From Enterobacteriaceae bacterium RIT693 (GTDB lineage: Bacteria; Pseudomonadota; Gammaproteobacteria; Enterobacterales; Enterobacteriaceae), in NCBI GenBank assembly GCA_009668225.1, contig WJYK01000015.1:47047-111046 (forward strand): DNA of 64,000 bases, written 5' to 3'. Positions 52,785 through 61,913 of this stretch are shown in pieces. Each line of letters starts with the position of its first letter. The stretch's first letter is position 1. The notes beneath the pieces are model-generated. The model was given only the letters and a program-made list of their open reading frames with translations, ran no database searches and was not told the DNA's origin. Made by a program: the position numbers and the translations under genes.

Positions 52785-53510
52785 ATGAAAAAAACCACAG
52801 TTCTCGGATTGACTGCCAGCAGCCTGATGTTGCTCTCAGCCTCTTCCTTCGCAGGTATCTCCATCGACAGTAGCCGAGTTATTTTTCAGGCTGTGGATAA
52901 TACGACCGGGAAAAGTGTCGGGGTTACCAGCGCCTCTGACTCTCTGACACCTTATCTGATCAAAGCCCAGATACTGAAGACTCCAGAAGGAGAACAGGCA
53001 AGCACCCAGTTCATCGTCACCCCTTCATTATTCCGCCTCGAACCTGGCACGACGAATCAGATGCGGATCATGAAGAAAAACGCTGCTTTACCGCAGGACA
53101 GAGAATCTGTGTTTTACCTCCGCACTATTGCGACACCAGCGGGTGAGAAAAACAATGAGCAACAAAAAAATCGTATTGGTGGCACGATACAGGTTTCATC
53201 AGGCAATATTATAAAACTATTTTACCGCCCTGCCGGATTAAACATAAAACCACAGCAAGCCATGCAGTCATTGCAGTTTTCTGCCACAGGTAATGGATTA
53301 AAAGTGACGAACCCATCTCCATACTACGTTACGTTAAATTCTCTGGTAGTCGGAGGACGAAACGTTCCAATGGATATCAAAACAGGTAATACCATGGTCG
53401 CCCCATTAAGCAGCAATGTATACCCAAACGCACCACATAAAGGGAATGTGGAATGGAAGGCGATTAATGATTATGGAGGACTGGAGATCTTTAATGGGCA
53501 AATCCGCTAA
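52785..53510 (+). CDS. Periplasmic fimbrial chaperone 1 (PapD family)
   Basis: Chaperone of 241 aa that would donate a strand to nascent pilins in the periplasm. Signal peptide ending SSFAG. PapD-family features are present: the conserved Arg in SSRVIFQA, the alternating hydrophobic G1 region, LPQDRESVFYL, and the anchoring Lys in IKLFYRPAGL. It is the first of three chaperone genes in this operon. Its 3' end overlaps the next subunit gene by 17 bp. Confidence 0.93.
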   Translation: MKKTTVLGLTASSLMLLSASSFAGISIDSSRVIFQAVDNTTGKSVGVTSASDSLTPYLIKAQILKTPEGEQASTQFIVTPSLFRLEPGTTNQMRIMKKNAALPQDRESVFYLRTIATPAGEKNNEQQKNRIGGTIQVSSGNIIKLFYRPAGLNIKPQQAMQSLQFSATGNGLKVTNPSPYYVTLNSLVVGGRNVPMDIKTGNTMVAPLSSNVYPNAPHKGNVEWKAINDYGGLEIFNGQIR

Positions 53511-54045
53511 ATGGTTGTTGGGATGGTGTTGGTTCATATTTTTCCAGCCATCCGCAATTTCCGCAGAAGTGACCGAATTTTCAGCCGTCATTTCTGACGA
53601 TATCGGATGTGAAATGACTATGCCGTCAATGCTGAGGTTTACTCCTCAGCGTACATCTGATTTTATGGGGGAGCTTAAAACACATGAAATCAAGACGTTG
53701 CAGGCCGTTTTCAGCTGTAAGGATAAAACAGGGAGATTAACGCCGAAAATTACCTTACAGGGTAATACTCCTTACAGTACAGATGCGGTTTTTCTTGACG
53801 GCACGCCCAATAGCTCTGGTTTCATGCTTCGTAAATATGATGGCACAATGCCCTCGCTGAATGAGTTTTATAATACAGAAAAAGCAATCCACAGGGGCAA
53901 ACAAATAGCTTTAACGCCGCTGAATGCAGAAAACCACTACCGAACAGAAGAGACATTTCTGGTGGGATTGGTCGGCCCGATGAACGGCCCAGCAACGCCA
54001 GGAGAGTTTTCGGCAGCATTAATTTTCAATCTGATTTTTCAGTAA
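53494..54045 (+). CDS. Fimbrial subunit 2 (minor pilin or adaptor)
   Basis: Protein of 183 aa. The frame is open from 53416, but the ATG at 53494 follows GGAG and gives a signal peptide (WLLGWCWFIFFQPSAISA), so I chose it; it overlaps the upstream chaperone stop. The mature part has pilin-like features with a Cys pair (DIGCEM and VFSCKD) and a C-terminal beta-strand (FSAALIFNLIFQ). It is more divergent from the major subunit than subunits 3 and 4 are from each other, and could be an adaptor. The assignment is from position and the C-terminal strand. Confidence 0.8.
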   Translation: MGKSAKWLLGWCWFIFFQPSAISAEVTEFSAVISDDIGCEMTMPSMLRFTPQRTSDFMGELKTHEIKTLQAVFSCKDKTGRLTPKITLQGNTPYSTDAVFLDGTPNSSGFMLRKYDGTMPSLNEFYNTEKAIHRGKQIALTPLNAENHYRTEETFLVGLVGPMNGPATPGEFSAALIFNLIFQ

Positions 54046-54063
54046 ATTTAATGGTATGTAATT

Positions 54064-54642
54064 ATGCAATATATCAGAAAATCCATTCACACATTTCTGC
54101 TACCTGCCACGCTGAGCATCGTGCTGACAAATACTTCTCAGGCGGCAACGTCAGCTTCAACAGAATTTAAAGCCACCGTTGTCGGTGGTACCTGTGACAT
54201 CAGCGCCCCAGCGACAGTCTCTATTAATAAAGGCGCTGTAATACCATCAGAAGATATCATTGCCGGTAACAGTCCTGTCGAAAAATTCAATATTAAACTC
54301 TCAGGATGCAAAGGTTATGGTTTGACACCGTCAATCTCTCTCGAGGGAAACGTTGTTGATATCTCAGGCACCAAGCTATTCCTTACAAACACCAGCACTA
54401 CTAAAGGTTACGGTATCTTATTGACTTTTGATGGTGACGCTAATTTCAAAGCAAATAATAATCTTGCTTCAAATATGAAACTGACGGCCACTAACAAAAT
54501 CTGGTCAACGACGATGGCCTCTACGCTGAACGGTGATATCCCCTTAAAGGCGGCTGTCAGCTGCGGCAGTTGCAGTACCGATGCTGATATACAGGGCGGC
54601 GAACTGCAAACGAATGTCACCTTTAATTTTGTCTATAACTGA
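54064..54642 (+). CDS. Fimbrial subunit 3
   Basis: Pilin-like protein of 192 aa with signal peptide ending TSQAA. Cysteines occur in GGTCDISAP and LSGCKGYG, with an additional pair in SCGSCST. The C-terminus TNVTFNFVYN is a donor-strand acceptor end. It is paralogous to the next gene: both share the patterns GG(T/S)C(D/E)I(S/T)AP, NGAPIP-like, (S/T)GC(K/Q)GY and a C-terminal SCG.C motif, so a tandem duplication is likely. The ribosome site is weak. Confidence 0.85.
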   Translation: MQYIRKSIHTFLLPATLSIVLTNTSQAATSASTEFKATVVGGTCDISAPATVSINKGAVIPSEDIIAGNSPVEKFNIKLSGCKGYGLTPSISLEGNVVDISGTKLFLTNTSTTKGYGILLTFDGDANFKANNNLASNMKLTATNKIWSTTMASTLNGDIPLKAAVSCGSCSTDADIQGGELQTNVTFNFVYN

Positions 54643-54684
54643 CAGCCATAGATCACTTTTACTTACTGAGCACCAGGGTTAATA

Positions 54685-55266
54685 ATGAAAATGAAAAAGG
54701 CCAATCATACGGTAGCCATGGTAATAACCCTGTTATTACTGCCTGTTAAATCGATGGCGGCAAACGGTCTTAATCAAATTATTAATTTTAATGCTACCTT
54801 TTACGGCGGAAGCTGTGAAATAACCGCACCATCACAATTGAGCTTTAACAATGGCGCACCGATACCCGATGACAAAATAATCAATGACAAATACAGCAGA
54901 CAATTTTCAGTTTCTCTGACTGGCTGCCAGGGGTATTTCATGGCACCTAAAATAGCCATTACCGGGAATACCATTACCACCAGTGATGGTGTGACATTAT
55001 TTGCTGATACAGCCAGCACAACGCAAGGATATGGCGTACGACTGGCCACAGCAGGCAATACGAACTTTAACGCCAATAACAATGCAGCCATCAACAATAT
55101 CATCAGTGCTAAAAACTGGCCGCTCGAAGGCAGTGATGATATGAAGAAAATAAACGGCACGCTTGAATTCACAGGGTATTTATCCTGTGGCGCCTGTAGG
55201 CAAGGTGCCGGATTGCAGAATGGCGAACTAAAATCCACCGTGACCTTTACGTTTTTATATAACTGA
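54685..55266 (+). CDS. Fimbrial subunit 4 (paralogue of subunit 3)
   Basis: Pilin-like protein of 193 aa. Signal peptide ends KSMAA. It shares the GGSCEITAP, NNGAPIPDDKI, LTGCQGYF and SCGACRQG patterns with subunit 3 and ends STVTFTFLYN. The extra CxxC near the C-terminus in both is unusual for a pilin and suggests a second disulfide. It lies between subunit 3 and the second chaperone. Confidence 0.85.
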   Translation: MKMKKANHTVAMVITLLLLPVKSMAANGLNQIINFNATFYGGSCEITAPSQLSFNNGAPIPDDKIINDKYSRQFSVSLTGCQGYFMAPKIAITGNTITTSDGVTLFADTASTTQGYGVRLATAGNTNFNANNNAAINNIISAKNWPLEGSDDMKKINGTLEFTGYLSCGACRQGAGLQNGELKSTVTFTFLYN

Positions 55267-55280
55267 CATTCGGAACAGCC

Positions 55281-56033
55281 ATGAATAAATCACTTATTTC
55301 TTGCAAGTCGTATCTGCTGACAACTCTTATTTTTTTGTCACTGTCCGCTGATTTGCAGGCAGCAGACGGAGGCATTCGTCTCGCCCAGACTCGCGTTATT
55401 TTTAATGCAAATAATAAAAACACAGGAGCTGTTATTAAAAATAATGGCCAGCAAACCTATTTAATCAAAACTGATGTAATGAACACCCCTCAGGGTAATA
55501 ACCCGGCATTGCAGGCAGCCCCTTTCCTGGTAACGCCCCCAATGTTTCGTTTAGAAAAAGAGAGTCAAAGCACAGCCCTGATTGTTCGTAACGGTAGCGC
55601 ACAATTGCCGGCGAACAGAGAATCCGTGTTTTGGCTCAGTTTTCTCGCCATCCCGTCCGTCGGCAAGAATGACAATACGCTGGGTAATATGACCAGTGCA
55701 CAGGTGTCTGTCGGCATCCGTAATGTCATTAAGTTATTTTACCGCCCTGCCGGGCTATCCCCTTCCTTTGAGCGTGCTCAGGAAAAGCTAACTTTCCAGC
55801 GTGACGGAAGCCGGATCACAGTGAGCAACCCGACGCCTTATTACCTGACACTGGCGACGCTGTCATTTAACGATAAACCTGTCGCACTGCAGGACCGTGA
55901 CCCGATGATAGCCCCGTTTTCCAGCACTGCTTTCCCGGCTGAAAGCACGGCTTCAAAAGCGCGTTGGGCGGTGATCACGGATTACGGTGATATGGGACCG
56001 ACCTACACCGCTGCCGTTACCACAGGAAAATAA
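55281..56033 (+). CDS. Periplasmic fimbrial chaperone 2 (PapD family)
   Basis: Chaperone of 250 aa with signal peptide ending DLQAA. It has the conserved Arg in QTRVIFNA, the segment LPANRESVFWLSFLAIP and the subunit-anchoring Lys in IKLFYRPAGL. It is most like chaperone 1 in overall layout. It is separated from chaperone 3 by two bases, so the two are translationally coupled. Confidence 0.93.
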   Translation: MNKSLISCKSYLLTTLIFLSLSADLQAADGGIRLAQTRVIFNANNKNTGAVIKNNGQQTYLIKTDVMNTPQGNNPALQAAPFLVTPPMFRLEKESQSTALIVRNGSAQLPANRESVFWLSFLAIPSVGKNDNTLGNMTSAQVSVGIRNVIKLFYRPAGLSPSFERAQEKLTFQRDGSRITVSNPTPYYLTLATLSFNDKPVALQDRDPMIAPFSSTAFPAESTASKARWAVITDYGDMGPTYTAAVTTGK

Positions 56034-56035
56034 TA

Positions 56036-56788
56036 ATGCTGCGTGACCATATCCTGAATACGGTAGCTTTGCTGCTTACCGCTGCTGCCAGCGTTACCAC
56101 TCAGGCGAGTAATCTGTCCCAGGCTTCGGGCGGTATCACGCTAAGCAAAACTCGTGTCATCTACCCAGGTAATGCCCGTAGCGGCATTACTTACACGCTG
56201 ACCAATAACACGCCGCGTCCGTATCTACTGCAATCATGGGTGCTTCCATATAGCAGCAGTGCATCAGAAGGTAATGATGAAGATAAGGCTAAAAAACCGC
56301 CTTTTATTGTGCTGCCCCCATTAACTCGTTTTGAACCCTATGCCACGCTGACATTGAGTATCCGCCTGACCCAAAATTCACTCCCCCAGGAACGGGAGTC
56401 CGTTTTTGTGCTGGCGCTGAATGCTATTCCATCGCTGGCAGATGAGAACGCTCAGCAGACGAGCATCGCAATGAGCACGCAGAACAATTTAAAGCTGTTT
56501 TACCGCCCGGACGGCCTGCCACCGATGGATGAAACGAAGCTTGCTGAACAGCTCGAGTTTAGGCGTAAAGGCAATTTGTTGACCGTTAAAAACACTGCGC
56601 CGTTTTATGTCACTTTCAGTTCACTGTCTGTCGGAAATACCGTCATTGATCAAAAAAATACCCGGATGGTGCCTCCGTTCTCAGAACAGACATGGCCGCT
56701 ACCCCCCTCTGCGAGCGGGGAACTTCGCTGGCAACTCATAACCGATCAAGGGCGCCCGGGCAAAGCGATCTCCCGCCCGACAGGTTAA
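56036..56788 (+). CDS. Periplasmic fimbrial chaperone 3 (PapD family)
   Basis: Chaperone of 250 aa with signal peptide ending VTTQAS. Key family residues are kept: Arg in KTRVIYPG, LPQERESVFVLALNAIP and Lys in LKLFYRPDGL. It differs from chaperones 1 and 2 in an insert-like stretch rich in charged residues (SEGNDEDKAKK) and a longer C-terminal tail. It lies 84 bp ahead of the usher. Three chaperones in one operon suggests distinct subunit preferences. Confidence 0.92.
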   Translation: MLRDHILNTVALLLTAAASVTTQASNLSQASGGITLSKTRVIYPGNARSGITYTLTNNTPRPYLLQSWVLPYSSSASEGNDEDKAKKPPFIVLPPLTRFEPYATLTLSIRLTQNSLPQERESVFVLALNAIPSLADENAQQTSIAMSTQNNLKLFYRPDGLPPMDETKLAEQLEFRRKGNLLTVKNTAPFYVTFSSLSVGNTVIDQKNTRMVPPFSEQTWPLPPSASGELRWQLITDQGRPGKAISRPTG

Positions 56789-56872
56789 CCATAAACAAAG
56801 ACCACACACAGACGATCAAGCCGTTTTTAACGCAACGGAAGGAGCACTGCGTCCGCAGATCGGAGAAAACAT

Positions 56873-59488
56873 ATGAAAGCATCTCATCAGATAAATAAAA
56901 ACACATCACTGCCACTGTCATTACGCCCTACCCCACTGGCGTTGCTATTGCTGACGGTAACGACACCTGTGATGGCAGACGATTATTTTGATCCCAGCTT
57001 TTTGGGGATTGCTGGTGACAATTCCAACGTTGATTTGTCCGTATATTCGCAGGCAGGCAGTGTGGCGGAAGGGGAATATACGGTCTCCGTTTTTGTCAAC
57101 CAGCAAGATGCTGGGCAGTACACACTTAATTTTGTAAAAAATGAACAGGGAACGGTTGCCCCTGAAATAACCCCTGCACAGCTGGAAGACTGGGGCGTCA
57201 ATGTCCCACAGATAGCAGAATTAAATAAACTGCCGAAAGAGCTTCCTCTGACCGATTTAAGTACCACGATACCCGATGCATCCGCCAGGCTGGAACTGAG
57301 TCGTCTGCGCCTGGATATCAGCATTCCACAAGTCGCCATGAAACCCGCGCTCGACCGCCAATCAGATCCGGCCTTATGGGATGACGGTATTCCTGCGCTG
57401 ATGATGAACTACAATCTGAGCGCAGGCCGCACAAGCAGCAGTTATGGCAGCGGCCTGAAAACCAATAACAATAACCTGTTCGCTTCTGCACGCGTAGGCG
57501 CCAACGCTGGGCCATGGCGCCTGCGTAGCACCATTACGCATACTCAATCAGAATATAGCGGCGGACATAATGAATCCGCCAGCAGTCAAAGCCAAACCTC
57601 ATTTACGAATACCTACCTGTCTCGGGATATCCTGCCACTGCGCTCCTCTTTGCAAGTTGGGGAAACCAGCACTGCCAGTGACGTTTTTGACGGTTTTTCT
57701 TTTCGTGGAATAAAACTGACGTCCAATGAGCAGATGCTGCCGAGCTATATGCGTGGCTATGCCCCTGCGATCAGCGGCGTAGCAAACAGTAATGCCCGTA
57801 TCACTGTACGTCAGAGTGGCAACATTATTTATGAAACCTATGTTGCCCCTGGGGCTTTCTATATTAATGATATCCAGCAGGCAGGATTATCCGGGGACTA
57901 TGATGTTACCGTTACAGAAGCCGACGGCACAGAGCGGCAGTTTGTGGTGCCCTACTCGTCGCTGGCCGTAATGCTAAGACCTGGCGGATGGAAATATGAA
58001 GTGGTTGCCGGCCGCTATGACGGCAATATCACAACCAGTTCACGCCGCTCCGATTTTCTCAGCGGAACCCTGATCTACGGCTTGTACAATACTGTCACGC
58101 TCTATGGCGGCGCGCTGCTGGCAAGAGATTATCAAGCGTTCAGTGCGGGCAGTGGGGTATCGATCGGCGATCTCGGCGCGCTATCTGCGGATATCACGCA
58201 TTCAACGGCGACATTTACCAGTGCAAACCAGGTGAGCGACGAGCAGAAAAGCGGCAAATCTTACCGCATCCGTTACTCCAAAAGCATGTTGTCAACGGGA
58301 ACCTCCGTGGACTTAACTGCCCTGCGCTATTCCACCGAGCACTTTTATAACTTCAGTGAATTCAATAGCCATGGATATCAGCTTGAAGATGGCGTCAATT
58401 CGTGGGTATTACAGCGCCGCCGCACCAGTTTCCAGACTCAGTTCAGCCAGCAACTGGGGCATTATGGATCCCTGCATTTCCGCGCAAGTCGGGATGACTA
58501 CTGGGGAAGTGACCGTAAGCTGACAGGGCTTTCACTGGGCTACAGTAACAGCTTTAAAGGCGTCAGCTACAGCGTAAACTACAACATCGACCAGATTAAA
58601 GACAGCAACAATAGCTGGCCGGAGAATCGTCAGTTATCCCTCAATGTAAGCATTCCCTTTAGCATCTTCGGCTACGGGCAGAATCTGCAATCCATGTATG
58701 CCAATTACTCAATCACACGTGATAACAGCGGAAGAACACAAAACAACTCCGGCTTTAGCGGCAGCACGATGGACGGGAAACTCTCTTACGGGGCGTCACA
58801 AAGCTGGGGAAATAAAGGCCAGATTGCGAACACTAACCTTAATACCGGCTACCAAGGCAGCAAAGGGAGTATCAGTGCAGGTTACGGCTACAGCAGCAAT
58901 ACCCAGGCCCTGAATATGAATGCCTCCGGCGGCGTACTTCTCCATCAGGACGGTATTATCTTTAGTCGCACAATGGGTGACTCCGTGGCACTCGTCAGTG
59001 CACCCGGCGCGGGCGGTGTGAGCGTCAACGGCGGCAGCGCTGTGACTGACAGCAGTGGTTATGCCGTGGCGCCTTCTCTTTCTGATTATAATAAAAACAG
59101 TATCGGGCTGGATCCCTCCACTTTGCCTGAGAATGTAGATTTAGTGCATTCCAACATCAATGTCTACCCGACTCAGGGGGCCGTGGTAAAAGCGCACTTC
59201 GCCACCCGCCAGGGCTACCAGGTGCTGATGACGCTGACACAAGGCAGCAAAAGCGTGCCATTTGGCGCTATCGCCACTCTGCTGAGCAATCCTGCAGGTG
59301 AGACTATCGGTGGGATAGTCGGCGATGCGGGGCAAGTGTATCTCACGGCTCTGCCGGAAACCGGCAATTTACAGGTAAAATGGGGAGAGACAGATGCGCA
59401 ACAATGTAAAGTCAGTTTCGATCTGCGCAATATGAAGACCAGCGAAGATATGCCCGTTCGTCAGGTATCTTATCAGTGCGTTAATTAA
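56873..59488 (+). CDS. Outer-membrane fimbrial usher (PapC/FimD family)
   Basis: Usher of 871 aa that would assemble and export the fimbria. Signal peptide ends TTPVMADD. The N-terminal domain carries DPSFLGIAGDNSNVDLS. The beta-barrel region contains a plug-like segment after YAPAISGVANSNARITVRQ. The conserved SLGYSN and DQIKDSNN region follows, and the C-terminal domains end with CKVSFDLRN and SYQCVN. There is one usher for three chaperones. It is followed by the adhesin gene. Confidence 0.93.
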   Translation: MKASHQINKNTSLPLSLRPTPLALLLLTVTTPVMADDYFDPSFLGIAGDNSNVDLSVYSQAGSVAEGEYTVSVFVNQQDAGQYTLNFVKNEQGTVAPEITPAQLEDWGVNVPQIAELNKLPKELPLTDLSTTIPDASARLELSRLRLDISIPQVAMKPALDRQSDPALWDDGIPALMMNYNLSAGRTSSSYGSGLKTNNNNLFASARVGANAGPWRLRSTITHTQSEYSGGHNESASSQSQTSFTNTYLSRDILPLRSSLQVGETSTASDVFDGFSFRGIKLTSNEQMLPSYMRGYAPAISGVANSNARITVRQSGNIIYETYVAPGAFYINDIQQAGLSGDYDVTVTEADGTERQFVVPYSSLAVMLRPGGWKYEVVAGRYDGNITTSSRRSDFLSGTLIYGLYNTVTLYGGALLARDYQAFSAGSGVSIGDLGALSADITHSTATFTSANQVSDEQKSGKSYRIRYSKSMLSTGTSVDLTALRYSTEHFYNFSEFNSHGYQLEDGVNSWVLQRRRTSFQTQFSQQLGHYGSLHFRASRDDYWGSDRKLTGLSLGYSNSFKGVSYSVNYNIDQIKDSNNSWPENRQLSLNVSIPFSIFGYGQNLQSMYANYSITRDNSGRTQNNSGFSGSTMDGKLSYGASQSWGNKGQIANTNLNTGYQGSKGSISAGYGYSSNTQALNMNASGGVLLHQDGIIFSRTMGDSVALVSAPGAGGVSVNGGSAVTDSSGYAVAPSLSDYNKNSIGLDPSTLPENVDLVHSNINVYPTQGAVVKAHFATRQGYQVLMTLTQGSKSVPFGAIATLLSNPAGETIGGIVGDAGQVYLTALPETGNLQVKWGETDAQQCKVSFDLRNMKTSEDMPVRQVSYQCVN

Positions 59489-59552
59489 CTATATAATATT
59501 TTTAACATTCAGGCCAAACAAGTATAAACCCAACGCCGCATCAGGAATAAAA

Positions 59553-60695
59553 ATGGAAAACTTAAATAACCCTCCAAAAAACAAAAGAAGCCCATTTCAT
59601 TTGATATCTTTTGGCAGACCGGGAATCAATTTCACCGCAATCTCTGCCCTTCTGCTTTGCAATACCGCCTTTGCAGCAGACAATGTAAGATTAATGCCAG
59701 GGCAGACGGTATTTAAAACCCCAGTGGCATTTTCAGAAATGAAAGCAACATTAACCAACATTAACAATGTAATAGTGACAGGGGCAATCTCCGATCATGA
59801 ATCAGACATCACAAAAAGAGATTGCAACAATTGGAGTGCAAAATTTGGATGGTCATCCGATCACAAATACTGGGGATTGAAGGTTGCAGAAGATGTTATA
59901 GTTTCCTTTAATGGAGACACCTGGGGGGGGACAGAGTCTACTAGAAACGGCAGACGATATTCTTCCTCAGGAGGATTTACTGCGAATCCTGGAACTGAAG
60001 GTGTTACTTTTACAACACACGCAGTGAAGAGCTCAAACCCAAGAATATATTGTGCATATTTAGGAAATATAGAAGGCATTAACTGGCAGGGTGGCTACTA
60101 TAGCATCTCCCATCCTTCGGGAGGAGGCTTAAATATATATGCAGGACCAAAGGCTGTCGCCCAGACCATTCCCGTCAATATTTATTATGGTGTTTCCGTT
60201 GCGCCCAGCGGTTTATTAAAGACATTATGGTCAGGCACCATCACCGTGAGGGCGCGTGAATGCACTATCAGTACAGACAATCTTATCACTTTTCCCCCAG
60301 TGGATGTCTCCAGTGGCGTGAATGGCCGGGCACTGGCGAATAAGAGTGGTAATATTTCAATACGCTGTGATGATGCAACCAATGCCCCTGTTAGTATTGA
60401 AATGCAGGGCGACCAGGGAAGATTTTCAGATACACTGGCATTGAAAATGTCCGACGGTGGTACAGCTCCAGCAGAAGTACGCGGCTTTATAGGTTCAAAT
60501 ATACCTCTTGGCGGTGAATGCAATGGTCGACTTGATAGATTGAAGGGCGTTGTATATTTCACCGCTAACGCTGGGATGGAAAAAATCTCACTCACGCCTG
60601 GCACATACCAATACAACTGGGTATTGTGCAGCACTGGGGGACTTAAAACAGGGAAAGCAACCGGGGTAGTAAGAATGGTTGCTAATTGGGATTAA
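59553..60695 (+). CDS. Putative fimbrial tip adhesin (two-domain)
   Basis: Protein of 380 aa, last in the operon. Signal peptide region ISALLLCNTAFAAD, with an unusually long charged N-terminus. An N-terminal receptor-binding-like half contains many Trp, Gly and aromatic residues (about 40-230). The C-terminal pilin-like half has Cys in VRARECTISTDN, SIRCDDATNAP and GGECNGRLD, and a terminal strand (TGVVRMVANWD). This two-domain layout and position next to the usher is typical of tip adhesins. The receptor cannot be predicted. Codon use is AT-rich, like its neighbours. Confidence 0.8.
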   Translation: MENLNNPPKNKRSPFHLISFGRPGINFTAISALLLCNTAFAADNVRLMPGQTVFKTPVAFSEMKATLTNINNVIVTGAISDHESDITKRDCNNWSAKFGWSSDHKYWGLKVAEDVIVSFNGDTWGGTESTRNGRRYSSSGGFTANPGTEGVTFTTHAVKSSNPRIYCAYLGNIEGINWQGGYYSISHPSGGGLNIYAGPKAVAQTIPVNIYYGVSVAPSGLLKTLWSGTITVRARECTISTDNLITFPPVDVSSGVNGRALANKSGNISIRCDDATNAPVSIEMQGDQGRFSDTLALKMSDGGTAPAEVRGFIGSNIPLGGECNGRLDRLKGVVYFTANAGMEKISLTPGTYQYNWVLCSTGGLKTGKATGVVRMVANWD

Positions 60696-60749
60696 TTACT
60701 CTAAAAATAAGTAACCTGCTTACCCGTAAGATACTTAAATCACTATAAA

Positions 60750-60768
60750 CCCTCATCACCGATGAGGG
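60750..60768. terminator. Hairpin between the fimbrial operon and the lipoprotein gene
   Basis: An 8-bp perfect stem CCCTCATC / GATGAGGG with a 3-base loop, 55 bp after the adhesin stop codon. T-runs on both sides are weak (TTTATA on the minus strand side). It may act for one or both of the convergent transcripts. The rest of 60696-60972 shows nothing else. Confidence 0.45.
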
Positions 60769-60972
60769 GAAATCAATCACAGTGTTTAACATTATATACT
60801 CATGACCGGCGGGAATCCTGACGTTTCCTGACCGGCCTGAGTAGACAAAGAAACACTATATGAAGCGAAGAAGGCTGTCAGTAAATCTTTGCTATTGGTG
60901 TTAACACATACGATCATCACCGGTTCAACACTTGCCCACACCCCTAACATTTCGTCCTAAAGAATTTTATGA

Positions 60973-61833
60973 CTATCGCGTTACTGGCTCTGATTTAGAT
61001 ATACTTTGGTCTAAGTATTTCGCGTTCAACATATAGGTTTTCCCTAGTAAGTCATTCCCAGACAACCATAATATCCGATTGAAACTTAGATTAAGACCAT
61101 CATAGCCATACTCAAAGAGATATCCATTACTGGTAGTAAATTTAAAATCATCATCTGCATAATCAATGAGCTTATATTGAATCCCCTGAGCTTGAGAGTA
61201 ATGTTCTTTGACTCTCTGCAAATAGAAAGAGGCGCTATCAGAGAATATATCCCTTGCACGCTGGCTATATTTATCCAGGGTTAACCCCTTCTCCCCTTCC
61301 AATTTTGTCGCAATTAATGCAAATATATCAGCATCCGCCCTGGCGACAGCCAGTTGCACCCCCAAAAAATAGTTTAGTTTTTTTACATCCACCTCCAGCT
61401 GTTTTTTTATTGAGGCTGAGGGGGGATTTCTTTCCACCATAAATTCACTTGTTTTGGGAATTGCCATAACTGATGTCGCTATATAGGCTGCACATGCCGT
61501 AATACGTTGCGATAAATTTTGATTTACCAATATTGACAGTGGATGGCCTTCCTGAGGAACCTGGCTCAGATCTATACCTTGCTGTAAAAGATTTTGCTCA
61601 ACTTGCTGCTGAGTACTTTCTCCTCGCGCTAACGCGCATACTTGCTTCATCATCAGCTCATTACGTTGACCATTGGGCATGGGAACCAGTGACATAACCG
61701 CTCTCTGGATAATCGGAAGTGCCGGTATTGCGATCGTTTGCGCCGTATTATCGACGGCAAGACGAGGGCTGTTATCACAACCAGCGAGCAAAAGAAGTGG
61801 AAGGATCCTTCCTAAATATTTAAGTAATGCCAT
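60973..61833 (-). CDS. Lipoprotein of unknown function next to a trimeric autotransporter gene (SadB-like position)
   Basis: Lipoprotein of 286 aa: signal peptide with lipobox LLLAGC at the start, then a helix-rich body (LAVARADADIFALIATKLEGEK, RDIFSDSASFYLQRVKEHYSQAQ). Two further Cys are in MMKQVCALARG and RITACAAYI. It lies directly downstream of the autotransporter gene on the same strand. In Salmonella an accessory lipoprotein (SadB) helps export of the trimeric autotransporter SadA, so a similar role is suggested by position; sequence kinship to SadB is not established here. No good ribosome site is visible ahead of the ATG. Confidence 0.65.
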   Translation of the reverse strand: MALLKYLGRILPLLLLAGCDNSPRLAVDNTAQTIAIPALPIIQRAVMSLVPMPNGQRNELMMKQVCALARGESTQQQVEQNLLQQGIDLSQVPQEGHPLSILVNQNLSQRITACAAYIATSVMAIPKTSEFMVERNPPSASIKKQLEVDVKKLNYFLGVQLAVARADADIFALIATKLEGEKGLTLDKYSQRARDIFSDSASFYLQRVKEHYSQAQGIQYKLIDYADDDFKFTTSNGYLFEYGYDGLNLSFNRILWLSGNDLLGKTYMLNAKYLDQSISKSEPVTR

Positions 61834-61858
61834 GGCGTATTAACCTTGTACTGATTTA

Positions 61859-61889
61859 GAAAAAAAGCAGGCTGCACCTGGCAGCCCGC
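61859..61889 (-). terminator. Rho-independent terminator after the trimeric autotransporter gene
   Basis: On the minus strand, a 9-bp stem (GCGGGCTGC / GCAGCCTGC, one G-T pair) is followed by at least seven T. It lies 24 bp after the autotransporter stop codon and only about 26 bp before the lipoprotein ATG. The lipoprotein gene is therefore expressed either by read-through or from a promoter overlapping the end of the autotransporter gene. Confidence 0.8.
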
Positions 61890-61913
61890 TTGTCATTTAT
61901 TAAACAGTGCGTC

